Shown here in pieces: positions 31,823 through 42,047 of a DNA stretch of 64,000 bases. The stretch is from Saccharina japonica (Eukaryota; Sar; Phaeophyceae; Laminariales; Laminariaceae): assembly GCA_008828725.1 (NCBI GenBank), contig MEHQ01001971.1, positions 154,489-218,488 of the forward strand. Reading direction: 5' to 3'. The notes beneath the pieces are model-generated. The model had not been told where the DNA came from. It did no database searches and was given only the letters and a program-made list of their open reading frames with translations. The translations under genes and the position numbers were made by a program. The stretch's first letter is position 1. Each line of letters starts with the position of its first letter.

Positions 31823-31916
31823 ACCTTATCGCCTCCGGGTGCGGAGGAACCTCGCCGTTATCCCGAGGGGCAACTCTCGCCAGGCGCTGGCTTCATGAGC
31901 CCCAGCCAGTCTTCTG

Positions 31917-32350
31917 TGTGGTGGCAATCGAGTTTAAAAGGCTAAAAAATATTGTAGCGTCTGTTGATCGACATTTTTAGTCTACTTTCCCTACAATGGC
32001 GTCGACGGCAGGGCGTGAGATTCTGAAGAGTGAGGTCGGTGGTTCGGTCCTCACCTTCATCCATAAAAAAGGAAAAAATGGGGAAAATCTCGTGTGCAAG
32101 AACCTGTAAAACTCACTCACTTAGAAAACACCCAGAAAGGAACGATGAGAGCTATGCGATCATTGCATACTGAGTCCAGTACCGAAAAGTCGGAGGTAAA
32201 ACTTGGATACTCAGTCTCATCGGGGTTCCTGACTTACACCGAAGAGATAAGTCCGTTTTAGTGAGGGAGAATGTGGTGGAAATCGAGTTTAAAAGGCTAC
32301 AAACTCTTGTAGCGTCTGTTGATCGACATGTTTAGTCTACTTTCCCTACT
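31917..32350 (+). mobile_element. TRIM-like element with 79-bp LTR-like direct repeats
   Basis: 31,917-31,995 and 32,272-32,350 are direct repeats of equal length. Both start TGTGGTGG-AATCGAGTTT and share GTAGCGTCTGTTGATCGACA and AGTCTACTTTCCCTAC. The left one ends ACA, giving the TG...CA form of LTRs. The purine-rich GTGAGGGAGAA lies just before the right repeat, as a polypurine tract would. The 276-bp interior has no coding capacity. No clear target-site duplication. Confidence 0.55.
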
Positions 32351-32378
32351 TGTGGGGTTGATGGTACCGACCCGGGGG

Positions 32379-32446
32379 ATGTCCGTTTTCGTCCCCGGGT
32401 TGTTGGAGTTGTAGATGTATGGAGGGATTTCAAATCCGGGGACGGG
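32379..32446 (+). repeat. Outer direct repeat, right
   Basis: Matches 31,755-31,822. Confidence 0.75.
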
Positions 32447-32749
32447 ACTCTATCATTCCATGTCATCGTACTGGATACGACAGGAACGACCTAGACGTTA
32501 TACGACTCATGCGTTGAAAGAGAAAAACCGAAAGAAACAAAGAAAACAAACCGAAAATAAAATAAAATAAAATAAAATGTGGGGCCCGGTGCCGACTGGT
32601 CTCTCTCGCCACTCACACCAACAACTGCAATCACAACTACCTACTACTCCACAAAAAATGTTTTACTATATTAATACTCAACAAAAAAAACACGCAACCA
32701 AACTGAGAACAGCGCTCGATTGCATTTCATCGAGGGCAATAACACTATT

Positions 32750-33140
32750 TTATTTATCGACTGAACTCTGTTCTCGTGTGAATTTACGGGCAATATTTTC
32801 GGCCCAGCTGAGGGTCTCCAATCCAACAGAGCCTTTGACTGCCGAAATTGAAAGCTTAGGACGTGCGCTACTCCCCACATCGTTCCTGAAAAATTGCCGG
32901 AGAGACTGGTTTCGAGCCCCAGCCAAGTCAATCTTGCCCTGTCCTGAATCCTGCACGCCGTACCCTAGCCCTCGCACCTCCTGCGAGGATCTCGTCTCCG
33001 GGCCGTTGATAGTACCTAGAGCTTTTGTTGCCTGTATATCGCCTTGAAAGCTCGCCGGGAGTTCACCTATGTTTCCCGTGATGACCATATCGGCATTCAC
33101 GTCTTGGGACATCGACACCAATATGTCTCCTTTGTCGGAC
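32750..33140 (-). CDS. FAM185A-like protein, exon 4 (C-terminal)
   Basis: Acceptor TTTAATTAG, 391 bp, ending at TAA (32,750). Its first base completes the arginine codon begun at 40,916. It encodes SDKGDILVSMSQDVNADMVI and GELPASFQGDIQATKALGTI, then GKIDLAGARNQSLRQFF and ISAVKGSVGLETLSW. Short repeated beta-strand units of this kind are typical of the DUF4097/FAM185A-type beta-helix fold. Directly after the stop lies a sequence also found at 27,862. Confidence 0.7.
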
Positions 33141-33354
33141 CTAATTAAACGCAAGAAACACAAGATAGATTAAGGGCCTTAACGAATAAAAAATCAATTC
33201 AATTTGGAAAAGAGAAATCAAATTCGCTTTTCATTGGTCAAAACACGCAGCACCACCAAATATTAGGATTTTGGGGTTTATTCAATTTGAATTGGACGAA
33301 AAAACCAAGGTGCCAGGACCTTTTTACGGGGAGAATTCAAATGAAAATTAGGAG

Positions 33355-33621
33355 TTGGCCCGACTTGGACCGGCACGTATGTCCACGGTGCGTAGCCGCC
33401 CCCGGTACAACCTGGAGCATTTCTTGGTGGTCGCATCGATGACTACGACCGAGGCGACAACACGTGAACCACAACCCGAGGCCACCGGGACAACAACCGC
33501 GCCCACGCCTGCAGGCATAGCACAGCGTACCCCTGCGGTGGCGCCTCAAAACCAATCATGGTGGTCGCAATCCCAACTTTTCAACCAGCTCGATGCTCCA
33601 ACTCGATCAAGACGAGAGTGA
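33355..33621 (+). other. Open stretch beside the retrotransposon
   Basis: Plus-strand frame with MTTTEATTREPQPEATGTTT and SWWSQSQLFNQLDAPTRS. Composition looks coding (Thr/Pro/Gln-rich) but no motif is seen. It may belong to an older retroelement flank. Confidence 0.25.
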
Positions 33622-33637
33622 TCGGTCCGAAAAAACT

Positions 33638-33955
33638 AGTCTTACGTAGGAATGCGGAGTTTGTGGAGGCGTGATTGGGATTCGGATTATCGGTTATCAA
33701 TGAGAGTAACGGGAAATCAGTGTACAAGCAGTCTACCGACCAAATACCTCATGTTGCACCAGTCTCGTATACGTGGCATACGAGAGCGAGGTCACCCACG
33801 AGAGTGTCAGAGTAGAAGTTCAGGGAGAAGGCAGAGCCGGCACGTCGGTCGTCGCTTGGCTGGGGACGGAGGATAGCGTAACAGCAGTGCTCTGCTGTAC
33901 GGGACAGCAGCGCCAGCTTGAATTTGATCGACTTTATTTTAGTCGTGACGCTTGG
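33638..33955 (+). repeat. Split direct repeat A1
   Basis: Matches 39,229-39,592 from TTACGTAGGAATGCGGAGTT to GAATTTGATCGACTTT with few mismatches. Homology resumes at AGTCGTGACG (33,941) after about 5 bp here and about 42 bp in A2. Confidence 0.9.
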
Positions 33956-33989
33956 CCGTCTTCGTCGTTCTTTTGTGGTATAGCCCTAG

Positions 33990-34160
33990 ATGGCGAGCGT
34001 CAACCCGGGTGGGGCTGCCGGCAGTGGCAACGCCCCACCCGAAGGCGGGTCGGCCGGCCCGTCCCCTATCGTCGACGCGTCGGCTGGGGCCGGGAAAGGC
34101 GCGGAGGGTCTCGGAGGCCCAGCGAACCTGTTCTATGGTGAGTCAGTCAACACCGAGCAA
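33990..34160 (+). CDS. Gag-like ORF1 start of the YR retrotransposon
   Basis: ATG just after A1 opens a frame with MASVNPGGAAGSGNAPPEGG, then AGKGAEGLGGPANLFYGESV and NTEQTDRQ, after which it enters the GACA array and becomes a DRQ/TDRQ repeat. Position fits ORF1 of this element type. There is no recognisable capsid or zinc-knuckle motif, so the function is inferred from position only. Confidence 0.4.
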
Positions 34161-34290
34161 ACAGACAGACAGGCAGACAGTCAGACAGGCAGACAGACAG
34201 ACAGACAGGCAGACAGACAGGCAGACAGACAGACAGGCAGACAGACAGGCAGACAGGCAGGCAGACAGGCAGACAGACTGACAGACTTCG
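34156..34290 (+). repeat. GACA/GGCA microsatellite 1 in the retrotransposon
   Basis: Tandem GACAGACAGGCA, preceded by GTGAGTCAGTCAACACCGAG, which also precedes the arrays at 34,490 and 35,043. Confidence 0.85.
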
Positions 34291-34489
34291 GCGAACTGTA
34301 CGCTACGCAAAGCGTACATCGTCGTCACCCGTCCAAACCTACGCAATACAGAGCGTACGTCCCTCTCGTCCGTCGGCGGGTCGAGCGCCATGAGGCACGC
34401 GCTGATGCTGCCGGCGAGGCAGAAGGCTCATTTTTCGTTTTGTTTTGTTTTTTGCCCCGGTTCTATGGTGAGGCAGTCAACACCGAGCA

Positions 34490-34500
34490 AATAGACAGGC

Positions 34501-34557
<57 letters not shown>

Positions 34558-34592
34558 GGCGGACAGACTGACAGACAGACAGACAAACAGTG
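34490..34592 (+). repeat. GACA microsatellite 2 in the retrotransposon
   Basis: Preceded by GTGAGGCAGTCAACACCGAG and followed by AAGGGACCAGTG and ACCATAGGCACAGCTCGACC. The 3' flank is repeated after array 3. Confidence 0.85.
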
Positions 34593-35042
34593 TGATTGAA
34601 GAAAGGGACCAGTGGAAAAGCTCCACCTACCACCATAGGCACAGCTCGACCTTCCCGATTGAACAGCGGGCCAGATACCCCAATTCCAGCTAAATCGGGA
34701 CAGGACCGAGGTCGCAGAAGTTCAAACCAGCAGGCGGGGTACGAGTAGAGGGCCAGTTCAACCCGCTTCGGACGTATATCGCGGCAGTACCGCTTACGCC
34801 GAACGCTCGTACCACTCGCACCCAGGAGCGAGAGTAGAGGGCCAGTCAGCCCCCTCCCCTTTCTTTTTTCCGCGCGACTCGTCAGTTGCGTTTTCCGCGG
34901 AAGGGTCGCTCAGCAGCAGGAGCAGAGGGTCAGATACCCCTCTGTTCCGGTGCGCGTCGTCAGTAGCGAGCGCGCAGAAGGCTCGTTTTGTTTTTGTTTT
35001 GTTTTGTCCCCTGTTCCATGGTGAGTCAGTCAACACCGAGCA

Positions 35043-35172
35043 AAATAGACAGACAGGCAGACAGACAGACAGACAGACGGACAGGCAAGCAGACAGACAG
35101 ACAGGCAGACACACAGGCAGACAGACAAACAGACAGGCAGACAGACTGACAGAGCGTCAGACAGACAGACAG
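35043..35172 (+). repeat. GACA microsatellite 3 in the retrotransposon
   Basis: Same 5' and 3' flanks as array 2. Flank plus array forms a tandem duplication of about 550-600 bp (34,460-34,740 and 35,010-35,325). Confidence 0.85.
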
Positions 35173-35741
35173 TGTTATCGACGAAAGGGACCAGTGAAAG
35201 AGCGCGACCTAACACCATAGGCACAGCTCGACCTTTCAGACTGAACAGCGGGTCAGATACCACACTTCCAGCAAAATCGGGACAGAGCCGAGGTCGCAGA
35301 AATTCAAACCAGCAGGCCTGTTTTTGTTTTGTTTTGTTTTTCCGCGGCGCCGTCCACCCCCTTTTTTGGTTGCAACAGACAGACCCCACAGCAAGCAGTC
35401 GTTGGGTTCACGCCGCTAGTCAGCACGGGAGACCAGTATCTCAACGGCGTACGTTGGTATACACGCACAATGCAGGACCGAATACCCGGCCGGCTGAGCA
35501 GTGCCGGGTCGGCATCCCGAGGCAGCAGTTAGGCAAGAACACGTCCGATCGGGTCGATACGCGGATGGTTAGCGGGTCAGCACGCGCGCGGCTTCCTGAT
35601 GGAGAGAGGCGCAATCGACCTCAGAACTCAGATACAGTACAGAAGTGGCACGCAGCTAGAGCAAGTCTGGGCAGAAACAATCTTGACGCGCAGACCAGAG
35701 AAGACCTGCTCTAACAGTTAGCTGGCCTGTGCACGACCCTG

Positions 35742-36820
35742 ATGAGACAGCATCGAGGAGCCGTGGCGAACGTGAACCGATCGTTGGGGGGTTCCCTGGT
35801 GGCACCTCCGATAGACCCCGCCCAGATACAGAGGTATTTCGGCGACCTAAAAAGATACGGCGCCATTGACGAACTTATCACGATAGTCACCGGTGCACGC
35901 AGCAGCAACCAGAGCAGAGCTAGACCACGCGTTACTATACGGCAATCACCGCAGCTCCTACGAGCATCTACCAGCAATCTGGGCGAAACTCGGCGAAGAC
36001 GTTAGGCGCGAAAAATGCCTAGTGATATACAAGTCGTGCGCGCACGAAATCCCGAATCTGAGGGTGTCGCCTTTAGGGGCAGTCGCCACCCACAAGGTCC
36101 GGATCATCAATGACTTCTCGTTCGAAACGCTACACCGAGTGAAGAAGGGAGGGCTGAACGGAGACACAGGTCCTGACGCCGTCCCCCCTTGCTTGTGCGC
36201 AAAAGCCCTCCCCAAGTTCCTTTTGGAGATCGTGCGTCTGAGACAAGAGTACCCCGCAGAGCGCATACTGATTAGCAAGGTAGACGCATCAGACGCGTTT
36301 CGGAACGTCAGGGTAGACCCAGACCAATCCCACAATTTTCTGTTACACAGTCGGGGACCTGGTCGTAATCGACTTTCGGCTGACATTTGGGTGGTCGGGG
36401 TCCCCAGGGTACTGGGGGGTCATGTCCGCAGCGGCTGAACACCTACATTGTCATACTTCGTCACAATCAGCCCGAGTACTAGCGAAGGGACATCTATGAT
36501 GGCGCACGTTAAGGTCGTCGACCGTTGGGAAGAAGGATTACCCACTCCGGTACCCGCCGACGCAAAAATGCGAGCACACGATGGGGGTGTACTCATGCTG
36601 TGCAACGATGGGGGGGGGGGGGATTTAGATGCCTTCTTTGCGGCCGTGTACGTGGATGATTACCTGTTGGTTAGGGTGCAGCACGCTGACGACGACAGGA
36701 CGGTCCTAACCGCATCGGCCTCCCTCGCGGCCGATCATGTCCGTTTTTTCGGACCGGTGAGGAGGGCGCGACCCCGATCCTCGGGTCTAAGAAGAGCACA
36801 GACTGGAACACCACGATAGA
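35742..36820 (+). pseudogene. Reverse transcriptase region of the YR retrotransposon
   Basis: Reads in three joined frames. A leader (GGSLVAPPIDPAQIQRYFGD) is followed by LRVSPLGAVATHKVRIINDF, then the first catalytic box ISKVDASDAFRNVRVDPDQ. After a +1 shift near 36,350 comes VIDFRLTFGWSGSPGYWGVM, and after another shift FFAAVYVDDYLLVRV with YVDD at 36,649-36,660. Box order and spacing are those of DIRS/Ngaro-group reverse transcriptases. A poly-G run at 36,610-36,622 is a likely site of one frame change. Non-functional as read. Confidence 0.8.
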
Positions 36821-37149
36821 CGCGCTCGGTTTAACTGTCAACTCGCACACCTCGAGAATCTCGATTACACGCGAAAAAAAACGAAGCGATTAAGAGACTA
36901 GTGTTCGATCACTGGTCCGCGAGCAGACGCCAAGCAAAAGCGAAGGAGGTGCTCAGCATCGCGGGCAAGTTGTGGAACCTCACGTACGTAGTCAGAGCCG
37001 GCATAATTTTTGTGTGGAGGCTCTTGCGCCTCACCGGTCTGCACGAAGCGACCGGCAGAAAACGTCAGAACCATACAGTACGCCCGGGCCACGAGTTCCA
37101 CGCTGACCTCATATTTTGAAAAGGGGGCCCTAGATCATGAGCTCCTGCA

Positions 37150-37730
37150 TGTAGGGGAGGCGCTCAGCGCCCCCTGCCTCGCGATCATGAAGCGTCCGGC
37201 CAAGAGGCACTACTAATCGGACGCTAGCTTCGAAGCAGTGGGCGGCTACAGCGTAGAAAGAAAGTTGTATTGGCGATACGACCCTCCGACAGACATGACG
37301 ACCGAGTTAAAGCGTAAGGCCGACCGACGCAAAACCTGTGTACCATTACGATCAACCTTCTCGAGCTGCTCGGGATGGTCGTAACGGCCTGGGTGATGCT
37401 GGAGTTCGAAGGCGACAGGCCCACGTCCGACGGCGACCCGGTCGCGATGCGCGGTACCAACATGGCGGCAGTGTCGTGGGTCAATCGATCAATGCGGCGG
37501 GGCAACAGAGGAACGAGCATGTCTACTCATGAGAATGCTCGGCCGACTTGAAATCAAAGGTCGGTGGAGCCACCTCGCCCGGCACATCCCCGGTGTCGAG
37601 AATACTCACGCAGACGCAATATCACGGTGGCCACGGGCCGAGTTAGGTAGAAAAGTCAGGGAGCTGACCAACTCGAACGAATGGTCAGAACAGGCGATCG
37701 GAGACCAAGGAGTAGTGAATCTTTGATGTC
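37150..37730 (+). pseudogene. RNase H region of the YR retrotransposon
   Basis: SDASFEAVGGYSVERKLYWR begins the domain (first Asp), preceded by an in-frame TAA at 37,214-37,216. NLLELLGMVVTAW supplies the Glu. MRGTNMAAVSWVN stands where these proteins usually have RGDN, so one catalytic Asp seems lost. The domain ends with RHIPGVENTHADAISRWPR in a shifted frame. Confidence 0.75.
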
Positions 37731-37899
37731 GTGCTCGGAACGAAATGTATCGCCCACCGTCACGTCGACATATTATGGAACCTCATGAACACCGGAACGG
37801 ACGACGCGTGAGTCGCTCGCGCGGCCGCGCGGCGTCGGGACGACTCGGCCCGCAAAAACTGTCCGTCCGTACTGCACCGTGATGCCCGCTCAGGGTCAG

Positions 37900-38950
37900 G
37901 GAACAAGGAGGAAGTAGGGCGTTTGGTGGAGACCCTGGCCTTGGGGTCCTTCGGGAAAAGCACCCAGAAAAACTACGCTGGCAAGTGGAACGTCTGGGTG
38001 AAGGAAAGAAAGGCGCAGGAAAAGGGGCCGTGGCTGCACACTTTGGCGGACCCGGACCAGGTCCTAGGCGAGGTGTTGGAACTAATGGCGTGTCGGTGTT
38101 TCGTGCATAACAATCCAGCACTCCACCGTGAGGGGGTACTTGGCCGCGATCAAGTATTTTCACAAGACGTACGCGGGTTGGGAGTTGCCCACGTCCCATT
38201 GTATAATAACAGGAAAAAGGGATCGATCGAGCGCATGCAATGGCACCGAGGAAGGCACCCGTCCGGCTGCCGTTGACCTGGTCCATTTTGTCGCAAAGGA
38301 AGCTAGTAGTGAGCACCATTGTAGACGACGGACGTGTCATGTGGCTGGGCCTCGCGTTGTCGTATTTTCTGTTGTGCAGAGCGTCAGAGCTTTGGGCGTA
38401 TGCAAACGGAAAAGTGCACCCCGAGTTCTGTCTGACGCGAAACTGCCCAACCGGTTTCTGAGGAGAAGCGCAGGTAGCGTTCAAGAACCGATTGAGCGCG
38501 AGCGCAGTGCAGGTCCGTTTTCTTGGCGTCGAAAAGCGACCAGAAAGGAGAGGGGTACACGATCACTCGGACGAGGGTGGCGGACGGGGCGGAAGTCGGG
38601 GAAGGGCCGGCGGGAGCTTTCGAAGCACTGCTGGAACTTTTAAGTGTACACCCCCAGCTCCCAGGGTAGGTCCCGTTAACCGCAAGGCTGACAACACAGG
38701 GATGGAGAGTGTTCGCACGAACGGAAGCGGTAGAAGCGTTGAGGCCAATGATGGGAAGTAGCGGGAGAGACCCAGCGCAGTACGCGTTGCACTTGGGCAG
38801 AATCGGGGGGGCGACTCAGTTGGCGGCGCAAGGGATCTCGGAGTTGCAGATCCAACGGGCGGGCCGATAGAAGTCGCGAGCGTTCATGACGTACGTGCGG
38901 GCGGCAGGAGAAGGCGTAGAGTCGGTATCTGCCGCCCTCGTGAATACCTA
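37900..38950 (+). pseudogene. Tyrosine recombinase region of the YR retrotransposon
   Basis: N-terminal SAM-like part: GSFGKSTQKNYAGKWNVWVK, then in the next frame RGYLAAIKYFHKTYAGWELP. Catalytic part: SYFLLCRASELWAY with the first Arg at 38,378-38,380; LHLGRIGGATQLAAQG with His at 38,790 and Arg at 38,799; AFMTYVR with the nucleophile Tyr at 38,892-38,894. An in-frame TAG at 38,868-38,870 replaces the usual Trp just before KSRAFMTY. At least two frameshifts occur earlier, so the enzyme is dead, but all key residues of the family remain readable. Confidence 0.85.
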
Positions 38951-38978
38951 GTAATAGGTACAGGGCTGGCCTTATGGT

Positions 38979-39219
38979 GTGGTATTACTTAGCCCCGCAA
39001 GGGAAGGAGCGGGGCACAAGTTTTCAGGTTAGCCCGATACCCTATTAAGTCTTCGTGGGGGGGATTTTTTTGTTTGTGGGGTTCTTTGTTGCAACGGCTC
39101 GCCTCACGGCGGCCATGATAAGGCGTTGGGGCGGCTTGCCCCAACACTCGCAATTTGTGCCGGCAGCGGTCTTGCCGGCATTGCGAAAAACTAATAATCC
39201 AGAATTCTTGAGCTGTAGC
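38979..39219 (+). repeat. Split direct repeat B1
   Basis: TGTGGTATTACTTAGCCCCG to AATTCTTGAGCTGTAGC. Matches 39,595-39,806; the main difference is about 20 bp (TGTGCCGGCAGCGGTCTTGC) missing from B2. Confidence 0.9.
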
Positions 39220-39228
39220 AAAATGTAG

Positions 39229-39592
39229 TTTTACGTAGGAATGCGGAGTTTGTGGAGGCGTGGTTGGGATTCGGATTATCGGTTATCAATGAGAGTAACG
39301 GGAAATCAGTGTACAAACAGTCTACCGACCAAATACCTCGTGTTGCACCAGTCTCGTATACGTGGCATACGAGAGCGAGGGCACCCACGAGAGTGTCGGA
39401 GTAGAAGTTCAGGGAGAAGGCAGAGCCGGCACGTCGGTCGTCGCTTGGCTGGGGACGGAGGATAGCGTAACAGCAGTGCTCTGCTGTACGGGACAGCAGC
39501 GCCAACTTGAATTTGATCGACTTTCCAACCCGCCCGCCCTGTCGCTCAAGAGAGGGGGGGGATCAGGTTGCAACAAGTCGTGACGATTGTTG
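39229..39592 (+). repeat. Split direct repeat A2
   Basis: Second copy of A1, directly after B1. It has an extra ~40 bp (from CCAACCCGCCCG to CAGGTTGCAACA) before the shared AGTCGTGACG. Confidence 0.9.
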
Positions 39593-39594
39593 GC

Positions 39595-39806
39595 TGTGGT
39601 AATTACTTAACCCCGCAAGGGGAGGAGCGGGGCATAAGTTTTCGGGTTAGCCCGATACCCTATTAAGTCTTCGTGGGGGGGGGTTGTTTGGGAGTTTCTT
39701 TGTTGTAACGGCTCGCCTCACGGCGGCCATGATAAGGTGTTGGGGCGGCTTGCCCCAACACTCGAAATTGCGAAAAACTAATAATCCAGAATTCTTGAGC
39801 TGTAGC
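39595..39806 (+). repeat. Split direct repeat B2, right end of the retrotransposon
   Basis: Second copy of B1, ending AATTCTTGAGCTGTAGC. The join to flanking DNA (GAACAGCAGG) marks the element's right boundary. Confidence 0.9.
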
Positions 39807-40915
39807 GAACAGCAGGATTCGATGGCACCATCGCCGTCGCTGTCTCGCCCGTGGCGTTTCAGGGATCCCTACGTCCACCCAAGATACCTCGAGAGCGATA
39901 GCTTCTTAGCCTGAGCCGCCAAAAGCGAAAGTATGCTGGCGGCGCGTGCCTCCGCTCTCGTCTACTCTCGTCGGATTTTTTCACCTGGGCGTTGTGAGGC
40001 GTGCTGTGTTCTGGCTGTTTCAATTTCAGAAATATTTGAACAGGCAATTCACCATTCCATATAGGATGCAACACCACTTTTTTGTTTTTTGTTTGTTTGC
40101 GAAATCAAATCCAATCTAGATTTTTATTTTCCAAATCGTTTTTCTTGCTGTCTTCGTTAATATGGGCCCTTAGCAGTAGACATAGAAGATGGAAATTCAT
40201 GTAGCATAGCATAGGAACGCAATGCGATAATGCGCTGCGGGCACATCATAAATCAAGGAGGACTGTAATACTAAAAAGCACAGAGGACTAAAAGCGCCTT
40301 GGGGATGGACACGACTTGTGGTGCAGTCAACCACTGCGCCGAGGATCACCTACGTACTACAGTTTAATATCTTTTTCGCATGGTCTGCTGTCGTTTGAAC
40401 AACTCCGGGTCCTGCCGTTTAACGTACGACGTAGCTGATAGGCCGTATCTGGTACGCGTAGCTTGTACTACAAATATGTACGGGTGGGGAGGAGCGAAAG
40501 TACGATCAATAACAGCAAGGGGTACTTTCCTCGTACACTGCATTTTCTATCCGTTTGCCAAGGGAAGCTCTGACGTATAGTTCTAGGAAATGCGGTGCTA
40601 CTACAGTAGTATGTTGACTACACTTTTCCTCGTACACTACAATTTTATATCCGTTTGTCCAAGGCAGCTCTGACGTATAGGGTATAGGACTAGGAAATGC
40701 GGTGCTACTACAGCAGTATGCTGACTACACTTATACCGGTACGCATCATTGCACTTCAAATATGGATAGTCATCGGGGCACCGAAGCACGAGCCCCTGGG
40801 ATGATACATTTATGCTATTAATAGAACGTTTGCGGCGATGTACTAATTAATTCATGCAGAGAGCGCAGACAAAAAAATGTTCTAGTTGCTGGAGCCACGG
40901 AATACCTGACATGGC
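39807..40915. other. Remaining intron 3 sequence
   Basis: Contains a ~100-bp direct duplication (TTTCCTCGTACACTGCATTT...GGAAATGCGGTGCTACTACA at about 40,525-40,610 and 40,626-40,715). No exon seen. Confidence 0.6.
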
Positions 40916-40976
40916 TGCTTGTTCCCTCTTCAAGGACGTCCACGTGCACTTGGGCACCACCTTCACCTGGATATAA
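40916..40976 (-). CDS. FAM185A-like protein, exon 3 (61 bp)
   Basis: A tiny exon between acceptor TTATATCCAG and donor GTCAG|GTATTC. It encodes GEGGAQVHVDVLEEGTSSHV. It takes one base from the exon ending at 41,348 and passes two bases to the exon at 33,140; without it those exons do not match in phase. The alternating hydrophobic pattern continues the beta-strand repeats of its neighbours. Confidence 0.7.
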
Positions 40977-41347
40977 ATACGCCAGATACATACTGGTAGG
41001 TGAGATGCAACGCATTACCCGCACGGTTCCAGTAGAGTTAACAGCTTATCAACTAAGTAAGCTACCGGTGGAGTATACTGTAGTTCAGCTTCAGCCCGGC
41101 AACGAAAACCCGATTTGTATTCGGCTCTTGGCAACCAGGTTCATGATTACAAGATTACAACATCGTGTATAATCGACCCATTTAGCGCACGTGTATTGAG
41201 TATCGGCACACTTTAAGCCAGACAGAGCCTAAGGACCGGCAGCACAAGACACATCCTGTCGTCATGCTCCCCCTATGATAACTGCGAGGTAGCTGGAACA
41301 CATGACTATAGGTACTGAGTTCAGGTACGGTTATGGTGCAGTGGTAC

Positions 41348-41567
41348 CTGTCGATACGTGAGCCATTCCGTTGACGCTGGAGAGAGTGACACCACCCATA
41401 CCGCCAGCTGTGTGTACTTTGAGCCGACCATGGCATGCCGAAACCGCAACATCCCCCGCTGATCGTATTTGTGCTGCTGATGAATATAACCCCCCAACCT
41501 TTACTGACGGCTCCTCGCCGGTGGCATCGATGCCCACCTCAGCTCCGTTGATCAGCCTTGCGCAAAC
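41348..41567 (-). CDS. FAM185A-like protein, exon 2
   Basis: Acceptor CTCGTTGCAG, donor GACAG|GTACCA, 220 bp, phase 0 to 1. It reads VCARLINGAEVGIDATGEEP, VKVGGLYSSAAQIRSAGDVA and KVHTAGGMGGVTLSSVNGMA. The short repeats of hydrophobic strands with G/S/N turns (SAGDV, GGMGGV, SVNGMA) are characteristic of DUF4097-type putative adhesin folds found in FAM185A. Confidence 0.75.
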
Positions 41568-42047
41568 CTGCAACGAGGGATAAAATACCAGGTATCAGTA
41601 TTGAATTTGCGGGTCATCTTTACGCCATGTATACTATATAAATACCAGTCCCTACGGTGTGCTGTAAGCCTGGCGTGGGTACAGAGGCCACAACATGGTA
41701 CAAAACGCCGACGCAGCAAACCTACAAGGGCCCTTTCATCGTTTAATATACCTGGTGCAGGTGCCTCGCAGCAGTAACCTTCTTTCTTTAGGGTGTACGC
41801 AGATGTACTTCGTACATACGTATAATACATTAATAAGTTCCTGGTGTTACTTCGTTGCAAGTGATATGGGACGGTATACCACAGTTCGTTGATACAGCCC
41901 CCTTGCGTAGTGGCATACTGCGGTGCACATACTATTTGTACTGCTGTAGCATACACTATTCATACAAGAGCAAGACAAGTTCGTTTACCCGTAGTGGGAT
42001 GTGTTTACCGGCATGATACTCTGTAATATCACAGCGGTTACATATAA
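41568..42047. other. Intron 2 sequence before the Tourist-like element
   Basis: Unique sequence without coding signal. Confidence 0.5.

Larger units (their letters stand above)
33638..39806 (+). mobile_element. Ngaro/PAT-type tyrosine-recombinase retrotransposon with split direct repeats
   Basis: Order: repeat A1, gag-like start, GACA arrays, reverse transcriptase, RNase H, tyrosine recombinase, repeat B1, repeat A2, repeat B2. The A1-ORFs-B1-A2-B2 layout is diagnostic of split-direct-repeat YR retrotransposons (Ngaro, PAT and relatives), which integrate through a circular DNA using a tyrosine recombinase instead of a DDE integrase. The coding region carries several frameshifts and stops, so this copy is dead. 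It sits inside intron 3 of the FAM185A-like gene. Confidence 0.85.
33141..40915 (-). other. Intron 3 of the FAM185A-like gene, occupied by a retrotransposon
   Basis: The 7.8-kb intron runs from donor CATGTCAG|GTATTCC to acceptor TTTAATTAG and has matching phases at both ends. Nearly 6.2 kb of it is the YR retrotransposon, in antisense to the gene. Confidence 0.7.

Noticed and set aside
32000-32280. tRNA or other structured RNA gene near the TRIM-like element
   Set aside because: No cloverleaf or conserved internal promoter boxes could be drawn; scanning elsewhere in the window also found no tRNA or rRNA by eye.
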